Source of the DNA: a virus
DNA: 64,000 bases
Virus record (IMG/VR): IMGVR_UViG_3300036715_001865
Span: 124,001 to 188,000 of that record
Strand: one strand, 5' to 3'
Shown here: positions 1-7,929 of the stretch, piece after piece
Layout: every line of letters begins with the position of its first letter
Position numbering within the stretch: the first letter of the stretch is position 1
Notes under the pieces: model-generated
Seen by the model: the letters and a program-made list of their open reading frames with translations, nothing else
Told to the model about the DNA's origin: nothing
Databases searched by the model: none
Position numbers and translations under genes: made by a program

Positions 1-879
1 AGTCAACCCTAATAACAGTAGTAATGATTCATTGGTATGAGTAGCCAAATATCCTTTGTGGAATTTTACAGTAATGTTAACAGTGTCTCGTGAACCATCT
101 GTATAGTCCACAATATTACCTTTTTCGTATTCACTTTCGAGTTTTGAAATTACTTTTTTGTGAGTTTGTCCATATGGTATCTTGTCAATTAATACTGTGG
201 TAGCTGTTAATATTTTTACATTCCCACTAAAATAATACGCAATACCTCCATCGGTAATTATAGAATCATGAGCAGTGTTATCTGATGGAGTAAACTCTGG
301 AAATATTTCATCCAAGTCTTCAACACTCGTCCCTTGTAATATTTTTAATTGAGCTCGGATAATATCTCCCAAGTCTCTAGGTAAAATATTTGTGGCAAAT
401 CCAACTGCAATACCTTCTGCTGGATTTACCAACGCTAGTGGTACTAGTGGTAGAAAATGTTTTGGTTCTTTTTCTGTACTATCGTAGTTATCCACCATTG
501 GAACAATTTCAATATCTCGCATTACAACATCTTTAGTGAAAGCAGATAATGTTACAGAGGTATATCTGGATGCACCATAAGCAGTGGCATCCAATAAAGT
601 TCCAAATGCACCAGTTCCTTTAAATAAAGGTATATTATTACCATACGGTGCAGTAATTGTGTTTATTGAACCATCAGGGGCATCATGTGGATGAATCGGC
701 AAGGTAGCTCCTGCTAATGTAGCAGATTTCCATTTGTGTCTATCTCTAGCTGTCCATAGCACTCTTCTTGCTCCTGATTTTAATCCATCAGTAATAGATG
801 GAATTGCTCTCATTTGCATTACAAAGAGTGCATATTCTCTTCGTTGTTGGTTAATATATTCTGAACTTGTCCCTGTCAT
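1..879 (-). CDS. Type II DNA topoisomerase, A-type (cleavage) subunit, partial
   Basis: The N-terminal 293 residues of the DNA-cleaving subunit; the 3' end lies beyond the window edge. The segment GASRYTS (Tyr106) matches the RYT motif of GyrA/ParC/T4 gp52, whose tyrosine forms the covalent DNA link. IHPHDAPDG (about 62-70) resembles the PHGD region of GyrA. The ATG at 879 has an AGGTG ribosome site 5 nt upstream and sits 10 bp after the phosphoesterase stop, in one minus-strand operon with the ATPase subunit two genes upstream. Together the two would form an ATP-dependent topoisomerase for phage replication. Family assignment is secure; the subunit length cannot be judged. Confidence 0.9.
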   Translation of the reverse strand, partial: MTGTSSEYINQQRREYALFVMQMRAIPSITDGLKSGARRVLWTARDRHKWKSATLAGATLPIHPHDAPDGSINTITAPYGNNIPLFKGTGAFGTLLDATAYGASRYTSVTLSAFTKDVVMRDIEIVPMVDNYDSTEKEPKHFLPLVPLALVNPAEGIAVGFATNILPRDLGDIIRAQLKILQGTSVEDLDEIFPEFTPSDNTAHDSIITDGGIAYYFSGNVKILTATTVLIDKIPYGQTHKKVISKLESEYEKGNIVDYTDGSRDTVNITVKFHKGYLATHTNESLLLLLGLT

Positions 880-889
880 ATTACACCTA

Positions 890-1591
890 TTATAAATTAG
901 TTTGATTTTTTGGGTTTAGATACGCATGGGCAACATCCACAACATCTTTCATATTTTTTGGTGTATAATTAGTGTGTTCCACACATACATTTATATTCCA
1001 TGGCATTAAAGTGTGTTGATGAATATGACCATGAACATTAACACAACCAGGAGGGACATTGTCCAATGGATAATGTGTCAATAATAATTGATAGTCCACA
1101 TCAACATCTTGAACTGTAATAGTCATACATGAAAATTGTTCATCAAATTTCAAATTGTTTAATTTTCCTTTATTGTCCATATCATGATTGCCAATCACAT
1201 GAATCTTGTGTCCTGGAATTTTTTGCAAGATTTGATTCATACCAGACACGTCACCAAATGTAATATCTCCACACCAAATAACAATATCATTTGCTTGAAC
1301 TGTATTGATATAATTACCTATCAAACACTTGTTCATTAAATCCACTGATGGAAATGGTCGCCCCGAATACTTAATAATATTCTTGTGGTTAATATGAATG
1401 TCACTCCAAATCCAAACCTGTCTTCCGTCTGTTGTTTTTCCGTTGTTATCGATGATAAGGGGTACATCTGTTATTGGTGGTATATTCCAATGTTCTGGGT
1501 TCCTTGCTTTTCGTCTTCCACCGTGTGTTACATCAGGAAGTTCTAAATCCAAAATATAATGAGCCAATAGTGTAGTATTTGTAAATTTCAT
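890..1591 (-). CDS. Calcineurin-like metallophosphoesterase
   Basis: A 233-residue protein with all signature metal ligands of the family in order: D64xH66 (SDIH), GD at 108-109, GNHD at 134-137, H173 in LTHYP, and GHIH at 188-191. It should hydrolyse phosphomono- or diesters in a two-metal centre; the substrate cannot be read from the sequence. The first 60 residues precede the catalytic fold and carry no motif I recognise. It lies between the two topoisomerase subunit genes with short gaps, so it is co-transcribed with them. Compact phage phosphoesterases of this kind act on nucleic acid or nucleotide phosphates, which is a guess here. Confidence 0.85.
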   Translation of the reverse strand: MKFTNTTLLAHYILDLELPDVTHGGRRKARNPEHWNIPPITDVPLIIDNNGKTTDGRQVWIWSDIHINHKNIIKYSGRPFPSVDLMNKCLIGNYINTVQANDIVIWCGDITFGDVSGMNQILQKIPGHKIHVIGNHDMDNKGKLNNLKFDEQFSCMTITVQDVDVDYQLLLTHYPLDNVPPGCVNVHGHIHQHTLMPWNINVCVEHTNYTPKNMKDVVDVAHAYLNPKNQTNL

Positions 1592-1608
1592 GTTTTAATT
1601 CCTCTATT

Positions 1609-3513
1609 TTATTCTATAATAGTTGTGAGCCACGCTTTTCTTAAATCGGCATTTTTACCAAATAACAATTCCATTACCTCTTTCATTTTGCCATCATCCA
1701 CAAACGGTATGACTGATTTCTCGATGTCTCCTAGTATCATTTCCCAATCTACTTTTGACATACTACCCAAACCTTTCATGTATGTAATTTCCCAACCCTT
1801 GTACTTGGTTTTTACTTTTTCATAATCAGATTGTGTTGTAAAATGTATTCTTTTTCCACCCTTTGAAGCAACAACGTTTGGTGCAACTAATCTATAAAAG
1901 ATAGGAGGGCAGTTTGGGTCAAATAATTCAGGCCAAAATTTAAAAAACAAACAAGCAAGTAGTGTAAAAATATCGTCACCATCTCTATCAGCATCTGTTG
2001 CAGGGATAATATATCCATAGTTTAACTTACTTCTATCAGCAGGTTTTCCTGGTGTAAGACCTATTACTGCTAATAACTCTGTAATTTTGCCCATCTTCAA
2101 TGCTTGAGCTGGTGTACAATCCCACACATTGTTGATCTTCCCTGTCAATGCGAATGCTGCAATTGTGTTTGGGTCTCTTGCTTCTGATATTTGAGATTTT
2201 GCTGACAACCCTTCCGTAATTAACAGTCTACATAGTTTGCGGTCAGTGCTAGTAGCATCCAACAATCCATCAACTTTAATGCGTTTGCGTAGTTGTTTTT
2301 CATGAGCGCCAATAGCTTTTGAATTTTCATTAAGGTGATGTCGGTCATTAGCTCGAGCTAACACCTCTTCTAACCAAACATTGGTTGTTTTTGCAAACGT
2401 TTTCCAACTAGAATCCACAGCACTTGTGAATTCTTTTCTCATATCAGGACCAGTTAATCTAGTCTTTGATTGACTGTCATACTCAGGGTTTTTAACCTTC
2501 AAATTAGCCAACACCAACAACCCTTTTCGAATATCATTTCTGGTAATTTCAGCTTTTAATTTTTTAGCTTCTTTTAATAAATGATTTCCTACTCTATCAA
2601 ATAGAACATTGAAAAATTGTGTGTTACACTTTCCACCATCAAATAACAATGAACTATTGACCCAAGTAAACATTTGCTCATCAATCCCATCATGGCCATT
2701 GCATATAATATAAATATCCCCGTGAACATTTTCATCATTTACACTAAAAGTAAAAGTATCTTTTCCTACTGCAATCCTATCAATATACTCTTGTACACCT
2801 CGTTTATAACGAAACTTTTCTCCATTGTATTCAACACTTATATTTGGATTTGTCATCGCAATTTCAACTGCTCTATTGCGAATTAAATTGTCCGGTAGTG
2901 ATATATCCGAAAACACCAACGGATCTAGTTGAAAGCTTAATTCTGTTCCTGTGGTCTTTGCAACCAACTCAGTAATTTTAGGCCTTGATGCTTTATTTGC
3001 ACCATCAACAAATTTCTGGTAGTATTTTTTATTGTCTCGATGTATGGTAATATCTAATTCAGAGCAACAAAAGTTTGTACAAGCTGCGCCCACTCCATTC
3101 ATACCCTGGACACCTATTTGCTTATCTTCAGTAAAGTTTCTACCCGAACGTAATGAACTAAACACTACTTCTGGAGTAAATTTCCCAGAACTATGCTTAT
3201 CAATAGGTACACCTCGACCATTATCACCAATTGTGTATTTTCCTGTTTCAGGTGATGCTTGAATTTTCAACAACTTAACCTTGGAAGAAATCTGGGCAAA
3301 TTCATCCAAACTATTATCAACGATTTCACCGAATGCCTTATACACCGCTGGTATAAATGTAACATCTTCAATTTGTAATACTGGGCTAGATAACAATGGT
3401 ATAGAAAATGTGGTTGGATTGCCACTACCGAAGTATACAGGGTTGCGTAATCTAACATGCTCTCTATCGGTTAATATTTTTATATCTTCTGATGTATATG
3501 TTTTTTCTTTCAT
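1609..3513 (-). CDS. Type II DNA topoisomerase large (ATPase/TOPRIM) subunit
   Basis: A 634-residue GyrB/T4 gp39-like subunit. The GHKL ATPase motifs are E63xVDN67 (EIVDNSLDE), D97xGxG (IGDNGRGVP) and the ATP-lid glycines GVQGMNGVG at 134-142. A TOPRIM domain follows, with ITEGLSAKS near 435 and the acidic DADRDGDD cluster near 505. In T4 these functions are split between gp39 and gp60; here they are in one uninterrupted reading frame. It works with the A-type subunit encoded at the window edge. Start ATG at 3513 follows the 78-residue gene by 14 bp. Confidence 0.92.
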   Translation of the reverse strand: MKEKTYTSEDIKILTDREHVRLRNPVYFGSGNPTTFSIPLLSSPVLQIEDVTFIPAVYKAFGEIVDNSLDEFAQISSKVKLLKIQASPETGKYTIGDNGRGVPIDKHSSGKFTPEVVFSSLRSGRNFTEDKQIGVQGMNGVGAACTNFCCSELDITIHRDNKKYYQKFVDGANKASRPKITELVAKTTGTELSFQLDPLVFSDISLPDNLIRNRAVEIAMTNPNISVEYNGEKFRYKRGVQEYIDRIAVGKDTFTFSVNDENVHGDIYIICNGHDGIDEQMFTWVNSSLLFDGGKCNTQFFNVLFDRVGNHLLKEAKKLKAEITRNDIRKGLLVLANLKVKNPEYDSQSKTRLTGPDMRKEFTSAVDSSWKTFAKTTNVWLEEVLARANDRHHLNENSKAIGAHEKQLRKRIKVDGLLDATSTDRKLCRLLITEGLSAKSQISEARDPNTIAAFALTGKINNVWDCTPAQALKMGKITELLAVIGLTPGKPADRSKLNYGYIIPATDADRDGDDIFTLLACLFFKFWPELFDPNCPPIFYRLVAPNVVASKGGKRIHFTTQSDYEKVKTKYKGWEITYMKGLGSMSKVDWEMILGDIEKSVIPFVDDGKMKEVMELLFGKNADLRKAWLTTIIE

Positions 3514-3527
3514 CTAGTTTTATTCTC

Positions 3528-3764
3528 CTAATTGCGGGAAGTGGCTTGTTGAGCTGCTATTAGCCTCTCAACATCATCCATTGCAAAATTTAAAGCACTT
3601 AATAATTGCAATACTGTTTGCCCAGCAGGCATCTGCCGGAGTATATTAAGTTTATCCAGAATTAAACCTTGTTGAGTACCAAGTTGTGTAACATTCATAG
3701 TATCCCACAAATCTGTTCTTATATTAACTTCCCAATCTTCTTTTTTTATTTGTTCATATTCCAT
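3528..3764 (-). CDS. Small hypothetical protein
   Basis: A 78-residue acidic protein (MEYEQIKKEDWEV...) wedged between primase and topoisomerase with gaps of 2 and 14 bp, so it is clearly part of the operon. The second half is predicted helical (LLSALNFAMDDVERLIAAQQ). I recognise no family. Confidence 0.65.
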   Translation of the reverse strand: MEYEQIKKEDWEVNIRTDLWDTMNVTQLGTQQGLILDKLNILRQMPAGQTVLQLLSALNFAMDDVERLIAAQQATSRN

Positions 3765-3766
3765 TA

Positions 3767-4798
3767 TTATGTTCCTTTTTCACAATATAAATTTATTACT
3801 ACCTTGGCTAAATTACCCGAAACAGTATTCTGCATAATGGTACGTAATGTGTATAATAATCCATGCTTTCGAATAGAATCATTAACATCTTTGCAATCGT
3901 CACTTTTATCTAATGTACTTATACTCCACCCCAAGTCAATTGCTTGTTCAGCTAAAATATGCCCTGACCCATACCTATCCGGTATTACTACTTTAGGTCT
4001 TCGAGATTTGTTTAACCACGTGATTTGGGATTTTGTTAATTTGTTGCCAAAAATTGCGACTCCTGATAATGCAGATGCATCAAACCAACCTTCTACAACA
4101 TATAATGGATCCGTGTTGTACCCTTGTATTTGATCATACCCATACATTACATTATCCCTAGCTACTGATGCACTCAAATATTTCTTTTGGTGCAAATCTG
4201 TTAAATCCCTACCTTGATAGAATATTAATTTGTTGTCTTTATATATTGGAATGATTAGTCGTCCGTACCATCTGGCATTAAGAACATGCTGTTGGTGCTT
4301 TACACAATGAAATGGATAAGTTTTCCAATCGATCCCTCTGTTGGCTAAGTATTCAATAGAATACTGACACCAATCATCATCGGGATCATCCACTAATGGA
4401 TAAAAGAAAGGTAGTAACGGGATTTCATCCGGCTCAATAGATTGATAAACAGATACAGCTTTAGAATATTCACCTGTAAGGGCGTCGAGAGTTAGTTTCC
4501 CCCAATCCACCTTAAGGATACCAAATGATTCAAATACTTCCACCATATTTTTTGATGGATTTTTATTTTCAGTTGGCTCATATACTGCAACATGTCCACA
4601 ATTAAAACAATTATATGTTCCACCATGTTCTGTAAACACAAATGCAGCTCGTTTACCTTTTTTACCATGGTCATTGCATACCTTACACAATACAGGATAC
4701 CATCCCTTAGCACTTGGAGGGTCTAAGTGTATATGTTGAGTGATTATTTGTTCAAATAGATTATTAGAAGAATCAACTGTTGACGGCTTCCTATCCAT
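3767..4798 (-). CDS. DNA primase (zinc-finger plus TOPRIM), gp61-like
   Basis: A 343-residue primase that would make RNA primers for lagging-strand synthesis with a helicase not in this window. An N-terminal zinc ribbon is formed by C38xxC41 and C64xxC67 (CKVC, CFNC). The TOPRIM core begins at YVVEGWFDA near residue 230 with its conserved Glu, and continues to VVIPDRYGSG with the metal-binding Asp. Size and two-part layout match T4 gp61 and the N-terminal halves of bacterial DnaG; no C-terminal helicase-binding domain is visible. Its own sigma70-like promoter lies just upstream. Confidence 0.85.
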   Translation of the reverse strand: MDRKPSTVDSSNNLFEQIITQHIHLDPPSAKGWYPVLCKVCNDHGKKGKRAAFVFTEHGGTYNCFNCGHVAVYEPTENKNPSKNMVEVFESFGILKVDWGKLTLDALTGEYSKAVSVYQSIEPDEIPLLPFFYPLVDDPDDDWCQYSIEYLANRGIDWKTYPFHCVKHQQHVLNARWYGRLIIPIYKDNKLIFYQGRDLTDLHQKKYLSASVARDNVMYGYDQIQGYNTDPLYVVEGWFDASALSGVAIFGNKLTKSQITWLNKSRRPKVVIPDRYGSGHILAEQAIDLGWSISTLDKSDDCKDVNDSIRKHGLLYTLRTIMQNTVSGNLAKVVINLYCEKGT

Positions 4799-4826
4799 AC
4801 GCTCTCCAATATTGATATAAAATACA

Positions 4827-4855
4827 ATTATACATCAATATTGAATAAACTTCAA
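4827..4855 (-). promoter_or_regulatory. Sigma70-like promoter for primase operon
   Basis: On the minus strand TTGAAG (4855-4850), a 17-nt spacer and TATAAT (4832-4827) lie about 30 nt upstream of the primase ATG. Confidence 0.7.
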
Positions 4856-4863
4856 CTTTCTTA

Positions 4864-5817
4864 CTATTCTGATGAATTGTTCTCTATATAATCCATTAGT
4901 TTTGTGTATATCAACCGTTGATATCTTTTCCACTGTTGAAGTTTGTATTTTTGGAATTTTGGATTGTCAGTTGGAGCTAGTAACACCGATTTCATTTTAT
5001 CAAACCGTTGAACTATGCCAAAACTTTTGTTAAGACCTAACGTGCCTTTGGTGCTAATATTATTCAATACCTGTTTAATAATATCTGTTGGATGGCCTCT
5101 ATCCTCTGCCCACCAAATTAAACCAGATACAATATTTTGCGAATGTGCTTCAATCTCCACTTGCTGACTTAAGTATTTTTCCTGATCACCACTCCCCCCT
5201 GCTGACTTTATAAGGTGCTTATCTGTTGAGGTGAGGGTGTGTTGGTTGTTGCTGCGTTGGGACTGTATTATGTGGGTTAGTTCATGCTCCACTGTTCCAA
5301 CCCAATTAGGTACTAATAAAGCCGCTCGGTTTACCTGGTGAATCAACTTAAATGGATAGTATAGGTCAATTAATGCAACATTCATGTATGGACCAGTTTT
5401 TTTAGTAACCTCCTCAGATGAACCAACAAAAATTCTACGAAATCCTGTTGCAGTGCCGTGGTGAGCCATTTTTTCCACAATATGAACCCCTACTCTTATT
5501 GAGGTGCCTTGATAGTTATCTTTATCATACTTGACCCGTGTTGCTACTGGTTGATTTGTTTTTATGTTGTCAGGTGTACCATAAAATGGTGTTTTAATTT
5601 GAGAATTTAAAAGGTTATTGATAACAGGGGTTAACATTTTTTTTAACTTGTCCTCCAGTACCTTAACCATATCCACTGTGTTTAGATTAAGGTCTTCACT
5701 GGTTAAGTCCACAAACTTAAGCCAATCATTAAATATCTTGGTTAGTTGTTTATTCGCAGTGGGCGGCAATGCTATTTTTTCCACTAATAATTTTTGAGTT
5801 GACATAAAAATATCCAT
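4864..5817 (-). CDS. HELTH-motif putative zinc metalloprotease-like protein
   Basis: A 317-residue protein (305 if the second ATG, MSTQKLLVEK, is used; neither start has a good ribosome site). H178-E-L-T-H182 in TVEHELTHIIQSQ is an HExxH zinc-protease motif followed by a helix, typical of gluzincin/metzincin active sites; a third metal ligand is not obvious (E201/E206 region possible). The remainder is not recognisable. A GATAAATA late-type promoter lies immediately upstream (5837-5830), so it is probably expressed late, when structural or internal proteins are made. It could process phage proteins or be a virion-delivered protease. Confidence 0.6.
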   Translation of the reverse strand: MDIFMSTQKLLVEKIALPPTANKQLTKIFNDWLKFVDLTSEDLNLNTVDMVKVLEDKLKKMLTPVINNLLNSQIKTPFYGTPDNIKTNQPVATRVKYDKDNYQGTSIRVGVHIVEKMAHHGTATGFRRIFVGSSEEVTKKTGPYMNVALIDLYYPFKLIHQVNRAALLVPNWVGTVEHELTHIIQSQRSNNQHTLTSTDKHLIKSAGGSGDQEKYLSQQVEIEAHSQNIVSGLIWWAEDRGHPTDIIKQVLNNISTKGTLGLNKSFGIVQRFDKMKSVLLAPTDNPKFQKYKLQQWKRYQRLIYTKLMDYIENNSSE

Positions 5818-5829
5818 TAATTGATATTT

Positions 5830-5837
5830 TATTTATC
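5830..5837 (-). promoter_or_regulatory. Late-type promoter box GATAAATA
   Basis: GATAAATA reading on the minus strand, 13-20 nt before the ATG of the HELTH gene. It matches the T4 late consensus TATAAATA at 7 of 8 positions. Confidence 0.5.
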
Positions 5838-5840
5838 ACC

Positions 5841-5870
5841 CACAAACAAAAAACCACCCGAAGGTGGTTT
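5841..5870 (-). terminator. Rho-independent terminator after tmRNA
   Basis: A perfect 8-bp stem AAACCACC/GGTGGTTT with loop TTCG, followed on the minus strand by a T-rich tract. It closes the tmRNA transcript. Confidence 0.85.
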
Positions 5871-6140
5871 ATGTGAAGGTGTTTCTGTTTCCAAGTGTAC
5901 CTCCAATACTCATACCTACTTAGTTGCCTAAGCGGCTAGTGCATAATTTTCTGAATTTGCAGTTATATTTTTTATGCCATTAGATATTACTATCCAGAAG
6001 GTCATCTCTCTAGTTGCCGATCAAACTTATTCTACCCCAATCGATACCATGACATCCCCATAATTAGTTATTTGTGGAGATGGTGGGAGTCGAACCCACG
6101 TCTTGAAGCCTTTAATTTGATAGGAATTACAACCATTCAA
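5871..6140 (-). ncRNA. ssrA: Circularly permuted tmRNA (ssrA)
   Basis: Transfer-messenger RNA for ribosome rescue, read on the minus strand, with the acceptor piece encoded before the coding piece. The acceptor piece contains a T-arm (GTGGG-TTCGACT-CCCAC, 6099-6083) and the 3' acceptor strand CATCTCC (6082-6076). After a 16-nt linker beginning at the discriminator A (6075-6060), the coding piece starts GGGGATG (6059-6053), which pairs with CATCTCC over all 7 positions with one G-U. The next segment TCATGGTATCGATTGGG resembles the tmRNA D-loop region. A second inter-piece helix is visible: TTTGATCGG (6025-6017) with CCTATCAAA (6124-6116), 8 of 9 paired. The tag frame encodes ANSENYALAA then TAG. 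CCA is not encoded. Permuted tmRNAs are known in alpha- and some beta-proteobacteria and cyanobacteria; a phage copy is unusual. Confidence 0.9.
5928..5960 (-). other. tmRNA proteolysis-tag reading frame (ANSENYALAA)
   Basis: GCA resume codon at 5960-5958, ten sense codons, and TAG at 5930-5928. The peptide ANSENYALAA matches the E. coli tag ANDENYALAA at 9 of 10 residues and ends in the ALAA degron recognised by ClpXP, so a functional tag is expected. Confidence 0.9.
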
Positions 6141-6146
6141 CTTTTG

Positions 6147-6154
6147 TATTTATA
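6147..6154 (-). promoter_or_regulatory. Late promoter TATAAATA upstream of tmRNA
   Basis: An exact T4-late consensus TATAAATA on the minus strand. It overlaps the stop codon of the upstream 117-residue gene and lies about 6-8 nt before the likely tmRNA 5' end, so the tmRNA is probably a late transcript. Confidence 0.65.
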
Positions 6155-6503
6155 CTATTCGAGTTTTATGTGCCTTAATATACTCATTTGTGAAATACTT
6201 TACTCTACCATCTACCATTTCACACAAGGTAGTAGGATGTATTCCCGAACCTACTGCAATAGTAAATTGAATATCAACCAATTGCTCATCGATATCATCA
6301 GTGGGCCGAACATAATCCATACCGGATACAAATATCCTATAAGCTTCAGTGGCTAAATTATATGCCAATTGATCTATAGCAATTTTTGTTTGGTTGGCAT
6401 CAATAGCTTGAATGGTACCATCTTTGATAATTTCTGTACACAATTCTTCCCAAGATTGTAACTCTTGATTGCTAATTTTAGTTGGTGTAGATGTATTGTT
6501 CAT
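6150..6503 (-). CDS. Hypothetical protein
   Basis: A 117-residue protein starting MNNTSTPTKISNQELQSW. It overlaps the 3' end of the 2H phosphoesterase gene by 4 bp (ATGA), implying translational coupling. A helical mid-region is followed by VGSGIHPTTLCEMVDGRVKY. No family recognised. Its stop codon is embedded in the tmRNA late promoter. Confidence 0.65.
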   Translation of the reverse strand: MNNTSTPTKISNQELQSWEELCTEIIKDGTIQAIDANQTKIAIDQLAYNLATEAYRIFVSGMDYVRPTDDIDEQLVDIQFTIAVGSGIHPTTLCEMVDGRVKYFTNEYIKAHKTRIV

Positions 6504-7009
6504 TTATGTCCTTTTGTTGAGGCCCAATCCAAATCCAAGTCTTCTTGATACTCTTTTGCAATGTGAATTACAGGAAGTGTATCTAAAATACTTGGTAGTT
6601 TATCAATATCCATATCCCCAATATTATATGATAGGGTAATATGTGGGGTAAAATCAGGAAAGTCAAATGTAGCATCATGTTTTTTCATTAGATATTCATG
6701 TCGTTCTTTCAATTCTGGACAATCATATTTTATAACCAAACAATTGCTACTACTTCCATCTTCACTGGTTGACTTCCATACATCAAAAGTTGTTGGAGTT
6801 CCAGTAAACATTGGATCTATATTACCCAATGCTTCATATTCAGGTAAAAACTTTCTACTATATAACAACGTAGAATGCATATCTTTTGGCAATAATCCAT
6901 TGGGAATATCATTATCTTTAATGTACTTCAATACTGCTGTGGTTGTGGGTGTATCAAACTTTACACCTGCATACGTTCCTTTATTCGTTTGTAGTTCCGT
7001 TAATAACAT
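6500..7009 (-). CDS. 2H phosphoesterase, candidate anti-CBASS protein Acb1
   Basis: A 169-residue protein with two HxT motifs, H45-S-T47 (DMHSTLLYS) and H123-I-T125 (TPHITLSYN), the defining catalytic pairs of the 2H phosphoesterase fold. The spacing, the LHSTxLYSRK-type first motif and the YDCPxLxxRHxxLMxxHxAT stretch before the second motif resemble T4 57B, shown to be Acb1, which cleaves cyclic oligonucleotide signals of CBASS immunity. It is slightly longer than T4 57B, with an extra MLLTELQTNKG leader that resembles the N-terminal leader of other late proteins in this window. Acb1 identity is inferred; 2H family membership is seen directly. Confidence 0.75.
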   Translation of the reverse strand: MLLTELQTNKGTYAGVKFDTPTTTAVLKYIKDNDIPNGLLPKDMHSTLLYSRKFLPEYEALGNIDPMFTGTPTTFDVWKSTSEDGSSSNCLVIKYDCPELKERHEYLMKKHDATFDFPDFTPHITLSYNIGDMDIDKLPSILDTLPVIHIAKEYQEDLDLDWASTKGHK

Positions 7010-7307
7010 TTAACTTCCTTGATATTGATTTATCTCTGAATCTTGACGCTTTTGCCATATCAGAGTGATTACCGCATTTATCTTCCATCCGCAACATATG
7101 TGCAAATGCTAGTCCTATTTCATCTCGGACACGAACTTTAACTTCCTGATTTACTCGTCCATTCAAATACACTCTACAGTGCCACCAATTAAGTATCTTA
7201 GTGACGTTTGTAAAGTGAGTACATTCACCAGTGGCAATATTCTGTATAGGTAGTACTGGTTTGATACTGTTTGGCTTGATACTGTTTGGCTTGATACTGT
7301 TTGGCAT
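6981..7307 (-). CDS. Hypothetical protein with NSIKP repeats
   Basis: A 108-residue basic protein whose first 17 residues are three NSIKP units (MPNSIKPNSIKPNSIKP), directly encoded by a 15-bp tandem repeat. The rest (GRVNQEVKVRVRDEIGLAFAHMLRMEDKCG) is unassigned. It overlaps the start of the 2H phosphoesterase gene by 29 bp. If translation began after the repeat there is no other ATG nearby, so the repeat is probably translated. Confidence 0.55.
   Translation of the reverse strand: MPNSIKPNSIKPNSIKPVLPIQNIATGECTHFTNVTKILNWWHCRVYLNGRVNQEVKVRVRDEIGLAFAHMLRMEDKCGNHSDMAKASRFRDKSISRKLNVINGTTNE
7261..7305. repeat. 15-bp tandem repeat, three copies
   Basis: TTGATACTGTTTGGC is repeated three times without variation at 7261-7275, 7276-7290 and 7291-7305. 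It is in frame with the gene read on the minus strand, so copy-number change adds or removes whole NSIKP units. Confidence 0.95.
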
Positions 7308-7311
7308 GATA

Positions 7312-7929
7312 CTACTTCCGTTTATATTTCACAAAAACTAATTCTTTGTTTTCAGCTGGTGTTACACTCACCACATCGAATTGTTTTTTAATACTCTTTA
7401 TCGGAAAATACATATCACATTCTACATCTTTATCAACAAAAGTCAACAATAGTTCATCTGCGAATGCAATAGCTTCTACAAATATTCTTCCACCACCAAT
7501 AATAAATACTGGATTATCTAATTCATCAGTGTGATATTCCACAGCTCTAATATTTGGAATAACAGTAGCATTTGGCAAAGATGTAAGTGTCCTTGAGACT
7601 ACAAAACACTTACGATTTGGCAACACACTTTCAATTGCCTTATCTCCCAATCGCTTGTTAATGTCTTCATAAGTATGCCTACCCATTACACAGCAATGTC
7701 CCATCGTGTGCTCCTTGAAGAATTTAAAATCTTCAGAGTAATACCAAGGAATTTCCCCCTTGTTTGAGAATCCACCAAAGTTCTTCTCAATTGCAGCAAT
7801 AATGGTGTACTTTTGTTGTGGGATGGGTTCAAATTGAAACTGTGGTTGACCCATAGCTGCTCGTATTTGAGCTTCCTGCTGCATTCGAGCTTGTTCCGCA
7901 AACATTTTTTGCACTTCTTCCGGATTCAT
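7312..7929 (-). CDS. Dihydrofolate reductase with N-terminal extension
   Basis: A 205-residue DHFR reducing dihydrofolate to tetrahydrofolate, needed alongside the thymidylate synthase encoded downstream. The fold begins near residue 39 (KYTIIAAIEKNFGGFSNKGEIPWY) with the Trp/Asp-Glu active region WYYSEDFKFF. It contains the cofactor motifs VMGRHTYEDI and FIIGGGRIF. The preceding 38 residues are Gln/Ala-rich (RMQQEAQIRAAMGQPQF) and absent from typical DHFRs of about 160-180 residues. It overlaps the upstream gene by 4 bp. Confidence 0.9.
   Translation of the reverse strand: MNPEEVQKMFAEQARMQQEAQIRAAMGQPQFQFEPIPQQKYTIIAAIEKNFGGFSNKGEIPWYYSEDFKFFKEHTMGHCCVMGRHTYEDINKRLGDKAIESVLPNRKCFVVSRTLTSLPNATVIPNIRAVEYHTDELDNPVFIIGGGRIFVEAIAFADELLLTFVDKDVECDMYFPIKSIKKQFDVVSVTPAENKELVFVKYKRK

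Noticed and set aside
6072-6356. Plus-strand frame over the tmRNA acceptor piece
   Set aside because: It starts at a TTG inside the acceptor stem and lies antisense to the tmRNA and a real gene; no ribosome site.
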